Source: Candidatus Schekmanbacteria bacterium GWA2_38_11 (GTDB lineage: Bacteria; Schekmanbacteria; GWA2-38-11). Taken from it: 5,531 nucleotides of DNA. The position numbers and the translations under genes are program-made. Below the pieces are notes generated by a model that did no database searches, was not told the origin of the DNA, and saw only the letters and a list, made by a program, of their open reading frames with translations. The DNA lies in the NCBI GenBank assembly GCA_001790645.1, contig MGDB01000074.1, positions 1 through 5,531 on the forward strand. The letters run 5' to 3'. This document shows, piece by piece, positions 1 through 5,531 of the stretch; positions within the stretch are counted from its first letter, which is position 1, and every line of letters starts with the position of its first letter.

Positions 1-2
1 AA

Positions 3-722
3 GATGTTGATTTTCCATTTGAAACGCCTAAACCAGTTCGCTTGATTAAGCGAATTCTTCAATTGTCAACCGACAAAGATTCCATCATCCTTGACTCATT
101 CGCCGGCTCCGGCACGACCGCGCATGCAGTGTTGGCATTAAATAAAGAAGACGGCGGGAATCGGAAATTTATTTTAGTGGAAATGGAAGATTACGCGGAT
201 ACTATTACTGCCGAACGCGTGCGGCGGGTGATTAAGGGATACTCTAAACCATTGTCATTGCGAGCGACCGAAGGGAGCGTGGCAATCCCCAAGATTGCTT
301 CGTCGCAAGCTCCTCGCAATGACAAAAAAGGCTTGGGCGGAACATTTAGCTATTTTGACATTGGCAAGCCCATTGAGATGGAAAGCATTTTATCCGCAAA
401 AGATTTTCCGGCCTACAAAGACTTGGCGAGATATGTATTTTATACCGCGACCGGCGAGGAATTTGACGAAAAAGCGATTGACGAGAAAAATAATTTTATC
501 GGCGAAAGCAAAGAATACGAGGTCTATCTTTTTTATAAGCCGGATATTGAATATTTAAAAAATACTGCATTGACGCTTGATCGGGCGCGGGCGCTGGGTA
601 AACTTAAAAACAAAAAACGGCTCATTTTCGCGCCCGCGAAATATCTTGATCAAGACAAGCTGGACGAACACCGCATCGTCTTTGCCCAACTGCCGTTTGA
701 GATTTATAAACTGGCGGAGTAA
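3..722 (+). CDS. mod: Type III restriction-modification methyltransferase subunit (Mod), C-terminal part; 5' end outside window
   Basis: This is the C-terminal part of a DNA adenine methyltransferase that would transfer a methyl group from S-adenosylmethionine to its recognition site and also give the Res subunit its specificity. The frame is open from position 3, so the gene begins upstream of the window. Just inside it is the F-E-T-P-K-P stretch (18-35) that precedes motif I in beta-class N6/N4 methyltransferases, then the SAM-binding motif I FAGSGTT at 99-119. The following segment (HAVLALN-EDGGNRKFILVE) is typical of type III Mod proteins. The catalytic DPPY motif and target-recognition domain should lie upstream and are not visible. 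A palindromic repeat (252-325) interrupts the protein in frame between VIKGY and GLGGTFSY, two blocks I would expect to be nearly adjacent in homologues. The C-terminus (LIFAPAKYLD, QLPFEIYKL) matches this family as I remember it. The partner res begins at 2883 rather than directly downstream. The classification is strong; activity cannot be judged from a fragment. Confidence 0.88.
   Translation, partial: DVDFPFETPKPVRLIKRILQLSTDKDSIILDSFAGSGTTAHAVLALNKEDGGNRKFILVEMEDYADTITAERVRRVIKGYSKPLSLRATEGSVAIPKIASSQAPRNDKKGLGGTFSYFDIGKPIEMESILSAKDFPAYKDLARYVFYTATGEEFDEKAIDEKNNFIGESKEYEVYLFYKPDIEYLKNTALTLDRARALGKLKNKKRLIFAPAKYLDQDKLDEHRIVFAQLPFEIYKLAE
252..325. repeat. Imperfect palindromic repeat element inserted in frame within mod
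   Basis: The outer arms ttgtcattgcgag (252-264) and ctcgcaatgacaa (313-325) are perfect 13-bp reverse complements. An inner stem gcaatc (282-287) / gattgc (293-298) closes on a 5-nt loop. The sequence between the arms includes the words gaagggagcg and gattgcttcgtcgc, which I recall from dispersed palindromic repeats in many unrelated bacterial genomes; this is memory, not a search. The element is read through without a stop and encodes about 24 residues (LSLRATEGSVAIP, then IASSQAPRND). It lies between two conserved blocks of the methyltransferase, so it is probably a later insertion, comparable in concept to the protein-coding palindromic elements of Rickettsia. No flanking target-site duplication is obvious. 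Confidence 0.8.
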
Positions 723-725
723 ATT
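697..725 (+). promoter_or_regulatory. Weak candidate promoter for the 735-2674 gene pair
   Basis: TTGAGA (697-702, five of six matches to the -35 consensus) is followed after 17 bp by TAAATT (720-725, four of six matches to the -10 consensus). It overlaps the end of mod. Initiation from it would fall only a few bases before the ATG at 735 and give a nearly leaderless message, which would fit the absence of a ribosome-binding site there. A match of this quality can arise by chance in AT-rich DNA, and read-through from mod is equally possible. Confidence 0.18.
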
Positions 726-734
726 TACTATTTT

Positions 735-1208
735 ATGGTGGACATTAAAGAAACAATCAATATTAACAAAGAAGTTAAAATATTAGATCCCGAGAAAAGC
801 GTGTGTGATCATAGTCGTATTGAACAAGGAATGCCAGAAAATGTCCATGAAGCTTTTAGGCACTATCGTCAGATGGCAATAGCGATGTCCGTTTCTTTAA
901 TGGGTTTATCTTTTACGGTTTTGGGTTGGCTATTAATAGCGAAAGTTATTTTATCCCCGTGGTATGTACATGTCATAACGATAGTTGCGCTCGTGTTAGT
1001 TATCGTTTGTGGCGCGACGGTTCAATTTTTCGCATTCCAAGGATACAAGTATCAAGCGAGATCAATGGTGGAAAAAGACGCAATAAAAAAACAACAATTG
1101 CGTGATAAGGCGAACCAATGGTTTACAAGACAAGATGAAATTGCGTGGATATTGTATATTTCGTTTGTTATTGCAGTTTTTGCGGCCTTTTTTGGTTTAA
1201 TTTTTTAA
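735..1208 (+). CDS. Small membrane protein with three predicted transmembrane segments, family unknown
   Basis: I do not recognise this 157-residue protein. Its first 46 residues are hydrophilic and contain a single Cys-His neighbourhood (C24, H26), too little to call a metal site. Hydrophobic segments then lie at about 47-72, 76-101 and 135-157, the first two separated by a very short loop containing a Pro (P75). A charged, probably helical stretch (about 103-134, rich in K, R, Q and E) connects to the last segment, which runs to the C-terminus. The layout (soluble N-terminus, hairpin of two membrane helices, helical linker, terminal helix) suggests an inner-membrane protein without an enzymatic domain. 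No signal peptide is visible. The ATG at 735 lies 12 bp after the mod stop, with no Shine-Dalgarno sequence. The next gene starts 38 bp downstream, so the two are probably co-transcribed. Its position inside a type III R-M locus makes a membrane effector or anchor possible, but this is inference. Confidence 0.75.
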   Translation: MVDIKETININKEVKILDPEKSVCDHSRIEQGMPENVHEAFRHYRQMAIAMSVSLMGLSFTVLGWLLIAKVILSPWYVHVITIVALVLVIVCGATVQFFAFQGYKYQARSMVEKDAIKKQQLRDKANQWFTRQDEIAWILYISFVIAVFAAFFGLIF

Positions 1209-1246
1209 TTTGATTGAGCCTTAGGAATAGTTAGAGAAATCAAAAT

Positions 1247-2674
1247 ATGAATGAACAACAAATCAAGGAAAAATTGGAATTCGCGTTGCAGATCAACAGC
1301 GAGCTCCCAGAGCTGGAACTTAAGACGGCTAGTAATAATGTGCCAAAAGATATTTGGCGCTCAATATCTGCTATGAGTCACCGGAGGGGCGGAGGTGCGA
1401 TTATTTTTGGTGTTAAACAAGATGTAGCTCAGCAAAAATTGGAGGTCGTTGGTTGCAATGATATTGATAGAATGCAACAGAAATTGATTGAATATTTTAA
1501 CGATAAAATGAGCTATGTATTGCGGCCGAAGTATTACATTATTCGATATACTCAGGATAAGAACCTCCTTGCTGTGTATACGCCAGAATGTCCCCACGAA
1601 TATAAACCCTGCTATTATAAACCAGTTGGATTACCTCACGGCGCTTATATAAGAGAAGGGCATACCAACAGACCACTAACAGATAACGAGTTCAGGACAT
1701 ATGTCGCGCTCTCTAAGCAGTTCCAATTTGACCTATCTGAGGCTCCAAATGCGAAGTTAGAAGATTTATTGGAAGAGAAAATTATTTTCTTGTTGCAGAA
1801 AAAGGAAGAGGAACTAAAGCGCGGCGCGATTGTCAAAATTGACAACGAATTATTGCAGAATATCGGAGTTGTTGGTGAATTTCACGAGGTAAAAAAGCCA
1901 ACAATAGCTGGCTTTCTTATCTTTGCTAAAACATTACCCTATGAAAAATATCCTTACGAAAGGTATGTTATTAGATGTGTAAAATTTTCAGGAAATGACA
2001 GCGCTTCCAGCATTATTGATAAATTGGATGTTGTGGGAACCCTTGATCAACAAATAGATGGAGCATATAAATTTATTTTAAGAAACATACGAAAAACTGC
2101 CCACATCAGTGGCACTAAGCGGTATGAAAGATATGAATATCCCGAGCAGGCCATCCGTGAGCTTGTCGCAAATGCTGTTATTCATCGCGATTACAAAATT
2201 ACTGAAACATTTACACAAATTCACATTTTTAAAGATAGATTGGAGATTGCTAATCCTGGAAGCTTGCCACCAGGAGTTACTGTGGACAATATTAAAGATG
2301 CACAATTCAGTCGGAACGCCATCATTGCTGGTAGATTGAAGGACTTGGATTATCTTGAGGAATATGGTCGGGGCATAGACATTGTTTTGAGCAAGATGGA
2401 GGAGTGGGGGTTGGCCTATCCACTATTTAGGAATTCCGTCAATAGTTTTCAATCAATACTTTTGGGCCAAAAATTTAAAGACCTAAACATTAGACAAGCC
2501 AAAATTATTGATCATCTATTAATTAAGGGACAGCTAACCATCAGGGATTGTTTAAAAATCCTTAAGGATGTACCCAGAGTAACGGTCAATAGCGATTTGA
2601 GAGAATTAAAAGAGCTTGAGGTTATTGCGCAAAAAGGAGCTTCTGTCAATACTTACTATACAATCGCAATATAG
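1247..2674 (+). CDS. AlbA_2 (Schlafen-type) domain / GHKL ATPase / winged-helix protein
   Basis: This 475-residue protein belongs to the widespread group annotated as ATP-binding or putative DNA/RNA-binding proteins with an AlbA_2 (formerly AAA_4) domain. Residues about 20-150 form that domain: an ELELK strand (22-26), a glycine-rich GGGAIIFGV (48-56) and the characteristic GAYIREGHTNRPLT (132-145). Residues about 295-395 form a GHKL-type ATPase region (HATPase_c_4) with the N-box ELVANAVIHRDY (E305, N309, H313, D315), then DRLEIANPG (330-338) and EYGRGID (372-378). Residues about 413-475 look like a winged helix: an IRQAKIIDHLL helix, a TIRDCLKIL helix, a VTVNSDLRELKELEVI recognition helix and a short wing. 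The protein probably binds nucleic acid and ATP in the cytoplasm as a regulator or defence component; its substrate is unknown. Odd points: the usual AFANT-GG segment of AlbA_2 is replaced by AMSHRRGGG (42-50), and 16 of 27 Arg codons are AGA/AGG, more than in mod or res. The ATG at 1247 is preceded only by a weak purine stretch (agaga, 1233-1237). Confidence 0.88.
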   Translation: MNEQQIKEKLEFALQINSELPELELKTASNNVPKDIWRSISAMSHRRGGGAIIFGVKQDVAQQKLEVVGCNDIDRMQQKLIEYFNDKMSYVLRPKYYIIRYTQDKNLLAVYTPECPHEYKPCYYKPVGLPHGAYIREGHTNRPLTDNEFRTYVALSKQFQFDLSEAPNAKLEDLLEEKIIFLLQKKEEELKRGAIVKIDNELLQNIGVVGEFHEVKKPTIAGFLIFAKTLPYEKYPYERYVIRCVKFSGNDSASSIIDKLDVVGTLDQQIDGAYKFILRNIRKTAHISGTKRYERYEYPEQAIRELVANAVIHRDYKITETFTQIHIFKDRLEIANPGSLPPGVTVDNIKDAQFSRNAIIAGRLKDLDYLEEYGRGIDIVLSKMEEWGLAYPLFRNSVNSFQSILLGQKFKDLNIRQAKIIDHLLIKGQLTIRDCLKILKDVPRVTVNSDLRELKELEVIAQKGASVNTYYTIAI

Positions 2675-2757
2675 GCAATTATAGGCAATGTAAATTTTGT
2701 TTAGATTGCGGGATTTTTTGAGATCAAATCGGTGGCGACGGGATATAGGCAATTATA
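2669..2757. repeat. Short direct repeats (ATAGGCAAT) around and after the stop of the AlbA_2/GHKL gene
   Basis: The 15-mer atataggcaattata occurs exactly at 2669-2683 and 2743-2757. An additional partial copy, ataggcaatg (2681-2690), directly abuts the first, giving two tandem 10-mers (2671-2690) plus one distant copy. The first copy overlaps the TAG stop at 2672-2674. The arrangement could be a protein-binding site cluster, a slippage product or the scar of an insertion/deletion; nothing in the sequence decides among these. Confidence 0.7.
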
Positions 2758-2776
2758 AACTCATTTTCAAGGGGGG

Positions 2777-2845
2777 TTGATAATAAAAAGCGAACAGGGT
2801 GATTTAGCTTTGTTTAAAAGGCTTTTTGATCAGCGTTATTATCAA
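2777..2845. repeat. 10-bp inverted repeat upstream of res
   Basis: ttgataataa (2777-2786) and ttattatcaa (2836-2845) are perfect reverse complements separated by 49 bp. The left arm follows a run of six G (2771-2776). The distance is too long for an intrinsic terminator, and there is no U-tract after the right arm. It could be a paired operator site in front of res or a chance AT-rich match. The intergenic stretch 2675-2882 holds no gene that I can support. Confidence 0.45.
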
Positions 2846-2856
2846 AGGTGTAAAAT
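2826..2856 (+). promoter_or_regulatory. Weak candidate promoter for res
   Basis: TTGATC (2826-2831) and TAAAAT (2851-2856, five of six matches to the -10 consensus) are separated by 19 bp, longer than the optimal 17. Initiation near 2863 would leave a leader of about 20 nt before the ATG at 2883. The right arm of the inverted repeat at 2836-2845 lies inside the spacer, where a bound protein could block transcription. The idea is attractive because a separate promoter would let res be expressed independently of mod, but the match is weak. Confidence 0.22.
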
Positions 2857-2882
2857 ATGTCAATTATGGTTTGTTTATAGCT

Positions 2883-5405
2883 ATGGAACTCAAAGAATAT
2901 CAAATCAAAACCGCAGACCAAATCAAACGATACTTGGAGCTTTTGGTTGAATGGAAAAAACGAGCGGATAAGAATACGGATCTTGAGATTGATTTTCCGG
3001 CGAAAGCGTGGGAGAAAGCGGAGATCGGACGGCATTATCGTTCGCATAAAAACGGTATTGGTTTGCCTTTGCCGTATTTTTGTTTGAAAATTCCCACCGG
3101 CGGAGGAAAAACTTTGATGGCCGTAAAAGCGATTGATTTGATTAATGCGATTTATCTTAGGAAGCGGACAGGTCTTGTTTTGTGGGTGGTGCCGACAACG
3201 CAAATTTATCGGCAGACAATCCAGAATTTAAAAAATCGCGAACATCCGTATCGCCAGTATCTTGATATAGCCAGCGGCGGCCGGACTATGATTTTGGAAA
3301 AAACCGATCGCTTTGCGCCGGATGACATACGGGAGAATTTGACCGTTTTGATGCTTATGCTTCCGTCCGCTTCAAGACAAAATAAAGAAACGCTCAAAAT
3401 GTTCAAAGACAGCGGCGGTTTTCAAGAATTTTTTCCAGATGAAGATAATATTGAAGCGAATCAAAAATTGCTTAAACAAATCCCGAATCTTGATGCCTAT
3501 GGAAAAGAAACCGGTTTTTGGGGCAGGCAAATCAAAACTTCTCTTGGCAATACTTTACGGCTGCTCAATCCAATAATTATTTTAGACGAAGGGCACAAGG
3601 CGTACAGCGAAACGGCGCAAAATACGCTAAAGGGTTTTAATCCATCTTTGATTTTGGAGCTTTCGGCAACGCCTCCTGAGGAAAGCAATAAATTGGTTGA
3701 TATCCGCGGACAGGAATTAAACCATGAAGAAATGATCAAGCTGGATTTGCACATTTTTAATAAAGCGAGCACTGATTGGAAAGACACGCTTTTGGAAACC
3801 GTCAGCCGCCGCAATATGCTTGAGGAGCGGGCAAACGATTTTGAGGCCAATACGAATATTTACATCAGGCCGATATCGCTCATTCAAGTGGAAAGAACCG
3901 GAAAAGACCAGCGGGTATCGGGATTTATTCATTCCGAGGACGCCAGGGAATATTTGATAAAAACAGCCGGCATTCCTCCCGAACAAATAGCCGTTAAAAC
4001 AAGCGAAAAAGACGAGTTAAAAGCTGTTGACGATATCGGCGGTCTCTTGTCTAAGAATTGCCAGATTCGCTACATCATTACAAAATCAGCTCTTCAAGAA
4101 GGGTGGGATTGTCCGTTTGCGTACACACTCACCATTCTTACTAATCCGTCATCAAAAAATGCGATTACGCAGTTGATCGGCCGGATTTTGCGCCAGCCGA
4201 ACGCCAGAAAAACAAAAATTAAAGAGCTTGATGAAAGTTATGTTTTTTGTTTCCGGCAAAAAGCGGCGGATCTTCTTAAAGACATAAAAAATGGATTTGA
4301 GCAGGAAGGATTGGGCGATCTTGCCGCGCGCATCACCGCCGATGAAGATGCGGACGATATTGTTCAATCAGGCAAAGAAAAAACCATAGCCATCAGAGAG
4401 AAATTTAAAAAGGCGGCCAAACAGGTGATCTTGCCGGTGTTTGTCATTGATAAAGATAAAGAATCGTGGGCGGTTAATTATGAGCGGGATATCGCCAGCC
4501 GCATTGATTGGAATAAAATCAACATTGATCCCATTTATTCGCTGACATTGTCAATCGTTGAAGAAAAAGATATGGAACACATTGTTTCGCTCAAGGGTAA
4601 AAACAAGGACGAACTGATTGAACAAAAAGAAGTGAAGCATTTGAAAGACGGCGGATTGAGAATTGATTTGGTTTTTTTAACGCGTCATCTTTTGGATATT
4701 GTCCCGAATCCGTGGGTGGCGTATGAAATTGGAGAGAGAGCGATGGCTAAGCTCATCAAGCAAAACGGCGAAAATCCGGTTATCAATAATTTCGTTTTCG
4801 TTATTGAGGAATTGAAAAAGATTTTGTCCGCGGAAAAGGATCGTTTGGCGGAAGATATTTTTAAATCAATGCGCGATTCCGGAGAGCTGAAATTTTTGGT
4901 TATTGGCAATGATTTTAGTTTTACATTTCCAAATAAAATAAAAGCGAGACAAAGCGAAAGGCCGCTGTATAAATCAGACGGCCAAATGCTTCAGAAAAGT
5001 TTGTTTGAATTTATGCCGGAAGACGATTTTAATGAAACTGAAAAAGCGGTCGCCTGGTATTTGGAGGATCAAGATCGTTTATTTTTTTGGTACAGGAATG
5101 CCGCGCGCCGGGATTACGCCATCCAAGGCTGGAAAAAACAAAAAGTGTATCCTGACTTTATTTTTACCAAATCGGAAAATGATAAAAATAGCCGATTTGA
5201 ATCGGTTTTTATCATTGAAACAAAAGGCTTGCATCTTAAAAATGAAGATACGGATTACAAAAAGTCCTTATTTGATCTTTGCAATAAAATGGCGGACAGG
5301 AAAAGACTTGGCGAATTGGAATTGGCGCTTAAAGAAAAATCCGTCAGATTTGAGGTTGTTTTTGAAGATGAATGGAAAAGAAAACTTAACGAGATGATGA
5401 GTTAG
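2883..5405 (+). CDS. res: Type III restriction endonuclease subunit (Res), SF2 helicase plus PD-(D/E)XK nuclease
   Basis: This is the 840-residue restriction subunit, which in complex with Mod hydrolyses ATP to communicate between recognition sites and cuts unmethylated DNA. Superfamily 2 helicase motifs appear in order: motif I PTGGGKT (71-77), motif Ia LWVVPT (100-105), motif II DEGH (235-238), motif III SAT (261-263), motif V region ALQEGWDCP (403-411) and motif VI QLIGRILRQP (430-439) with both arginines. The nuclease is at the C-terminus: YPDF (D758) and then ETKG (E779, K781), the expected D...E-x-K pattern. All key residues are present and there is no frameshift, so the gene looks functional. 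The length is slightly below that of classical EcoP1I/EcoP15I Res but normal for the wider family. I chose the ATG at 2883 because MELKEYQ starts the conserved N-terminal helix; an in-frame TTG at 2826 would add 19 residues unlike the family. There is no Shine-Dalgarno sequence. It is separated from mod by two other genes, which is unusual. Confidence 0.93.
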   Translation: MELKEYQIKTADQIKRYLELLVEWKKRADKNTDLEIDFPAKAWEKAEIGRHYRSHKNGIGLPLPYFCLKIPTGGGKTLMAVKAIDLINAIYLRKRTGLVLWVVPTTQIYRQTIQNLKNREHPYRQYLDIASGGRTMILEKTDRFAPDDIRENLTVLMLMLPSASRQNKETLKMFKDSGGFQEFFPDEDNIEANQKLLKQIPNLDAYGKETGFWGRQIKTSLGNTLRLLNPIIILDEGHKAYSETAQNTLKGFNPSLILELSATPPEESNKLVDIRGQELNHEEMIKLDLHIFNKASTDWKDTLLETVSRRNMLEERANDFEANTNIYIRPISLIQVERTGKDQRVSGFIHSEDAREYLIKTAGIPPEQIAVKTSEKDELKAVDDIGGLLSKNCQIRYIITKSALQEGWDCPFAYTLTILTNPSSKNAITQLIGRILRQPNARKTKIKELDESYVFCFRQKAADLLKDIKNGFEQEGLGDLAARITADEDADDIVQSGKEKTIAIREKFKKAAKQVILPVFVIDKDKESWAVNYERDIASRIDWNKINIDPIYSLTLSIVEEKDMEHIVSLKGKNKDELIEQKEVKHLKDGGLRIDLVFLTRHLLDIVPNPWVAYEIGERAMAKLIKQNGENPVINNFVFVIEELKKILSAEKDRLAEDIFKSMRDSGELKFLVIGNDFSFTFPNKIKARQSERPLYKSDGQMLQKSLFEFMPEDDFNETEKAVAWYLEDQDRLFFWYRNAARRDYAIQGWKKQKVYPDFIFTKSENDKNSRFESVFIIETKGLHLKNEDTDYKKSLFDLCNKMADRKRLGELELALKEKSVRFEVVFEDEWKRKLNEMMS

Positions 5406-5411
5406 TTTTTT

Positions 5412-5531
5412 ATGAAAAATTTTTTAAAAAATATTGTTCCGCAACCGGTTTTTGATTTGTACTATAAGTTTTTGGAATATTTGGCCGCGGCTTGGTATGG
5501 TTTCCCATCCAGAAAAATGATCGTGATCGGT
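5412..5531 (+). CDS. Probable Mur ligase family protein (MurE-like), N-terminal 40 codons; 3' end outside window
   Basis: The frame starts with ATG at 5412, only 6 bp after the res stop, and stays open to the window edge. The visible protein begins MKNFLKNIVPQPVFD, continues through an aromatic, hydrophobic helix and ends with GFPSRKMIVIG. In Mur ligases the segment K-x-I-x-V-I-G is the beta strand that runs into the P-loop (VTGTNGKTT or similar), which would begin immediately beyond the window. The short hydrophobic N-terminus before that strand is a pattern I associate with UDP-N-acetylmuramyl-tripeptide synthetase-like proteins of Parcubacteria. The product would act in peptidoglycan precursor synthesis by adding an amino acid to a UDP-MurNAc intermediate. 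No ribosome-binding site is visible; the ATG is preceded by a run of T. Family assignment rests on 40 residues and memory, so it is moderate. Confidence 0.6.
   Translation, partial: MKNFLKNIVPQPVFDLYYKFLEYLAAAWYGFPSRKMIVIG

Noticed and set aside
295..558. Second open frame overlapping mod
   Set aside because: It runs in another frame across the palindromic repeat and conserved Mod sequence; its product has no recognisable features, and the mod frame explains the DNA.
2712..2730. Possible hairpin around gattttttgagatcaaatc
   Set aside because: Only four base pairs can form contiguously with a four-base loop; too weak to call a terminator or riboswitch.
2816..2827. aaaaggcttttt as an intrinsic terminator after the AlbA_2/GHKL gene
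   Set aside because: The arms leave a one-base loop and there is no GC-rich stem, so it cannot form a usable terminator hairpin.
2826..2882. TTG-initiated N-terminal extension of res by 19 residues
   Set aside because: The family N-terminus begins at the MELKEYQ helix (ATG 2883); the extension has no similarity to it and would use a weaker start codon.
2814..3203. Open frame of about 129 codons on the minus strand, antisense to the start of res and its upstream region
   Set aside because: It overlaps the Walker A-containing part of res, has low-complexity, non-domain-like composition, and no start signal; it is a shadow of the res coding sequence.
5420..5431. Perfect palindrome ttttttaaaaaa at the start of the last gene
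   Set aside because: It is a homopolymer pair expected in Lys/Phe/Leu-coding AT-rich DNA and lies within codons; no independent support for function.

Overview
The window looks like bacterial accessory DNA holding a type III restriction-modification (R-M) locus that ends directly against a chromosomal cell-wall gene. Base composition is moderately AT-rich, genes are closely packed, and all five are on the + strand. The last, partial reading frame begins like the short hydrophobic N-terminus that precedes the P-loop of Mur ligases in Candidate Phyla Radiation (Patescibacteria/Parcubacteria-like) genomes. That suggests a CPR bacterium, but this is an inference from protein style recalled from memory; no rRNA or other marker gene is present.

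Layout. (1) Positions 3-722: the C-terminal part of a type III DNA methyltransferase (mod), with the SAM-binding FAGSGTT motif. Its coding sequence contains an in-frame, roughly 74-bp imperfect palindrome (252-325) that resembles a dispersed repeat and adds about 24 residues. (2) Positions 735-1208: a small protein with three predicted membrane segments and no recognised family. (3) Positions 1247-2674: an AlbA_2 (Schlafen-type) domain, a GHKL-type ATPase domain and a C-terminal winged helix. (4) Positions 2675-2882: a 208-bp intergenic stretch with a thrice-occurring ATAGGCAAT word (two of the copies lie in a 15-bp exact direct repeat), a 10-bp inverted repeat and a weak promoter candidate. 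(5) Positions 2883-5405: the type III restriction subunit (res), a superfamily 2 helicase with a C-terminal PD-(D/E)XK nuclease, apparently intact. (6) From 5412 to the window edge: the first 40 codons of a probable Mur ligase.

How the genes fit together. Mod and Res would form a type III R-M complex: Mod supplies site recognition and N6-adenine methylation, and Res supplies ATP-driven translocation and cleavage. The two are normally adjacent. Here they are separated by about 2.1 kb carrying the membrane protein and the AlbA_2/GHKL protein. The intervening genes use AGA/AGG for arginine more than either neighbour (hand count 19 of 33, against 1 of 13 in mod and 17 of 48 in res). The simplest reading is that a two-gene cassette, perhaps an additional defence or regulatory module, was inserted into or co-evolved within the R-M operon. 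No RNA gene, CRISPR array, transposase or convincing intrinsic terminator was seen.
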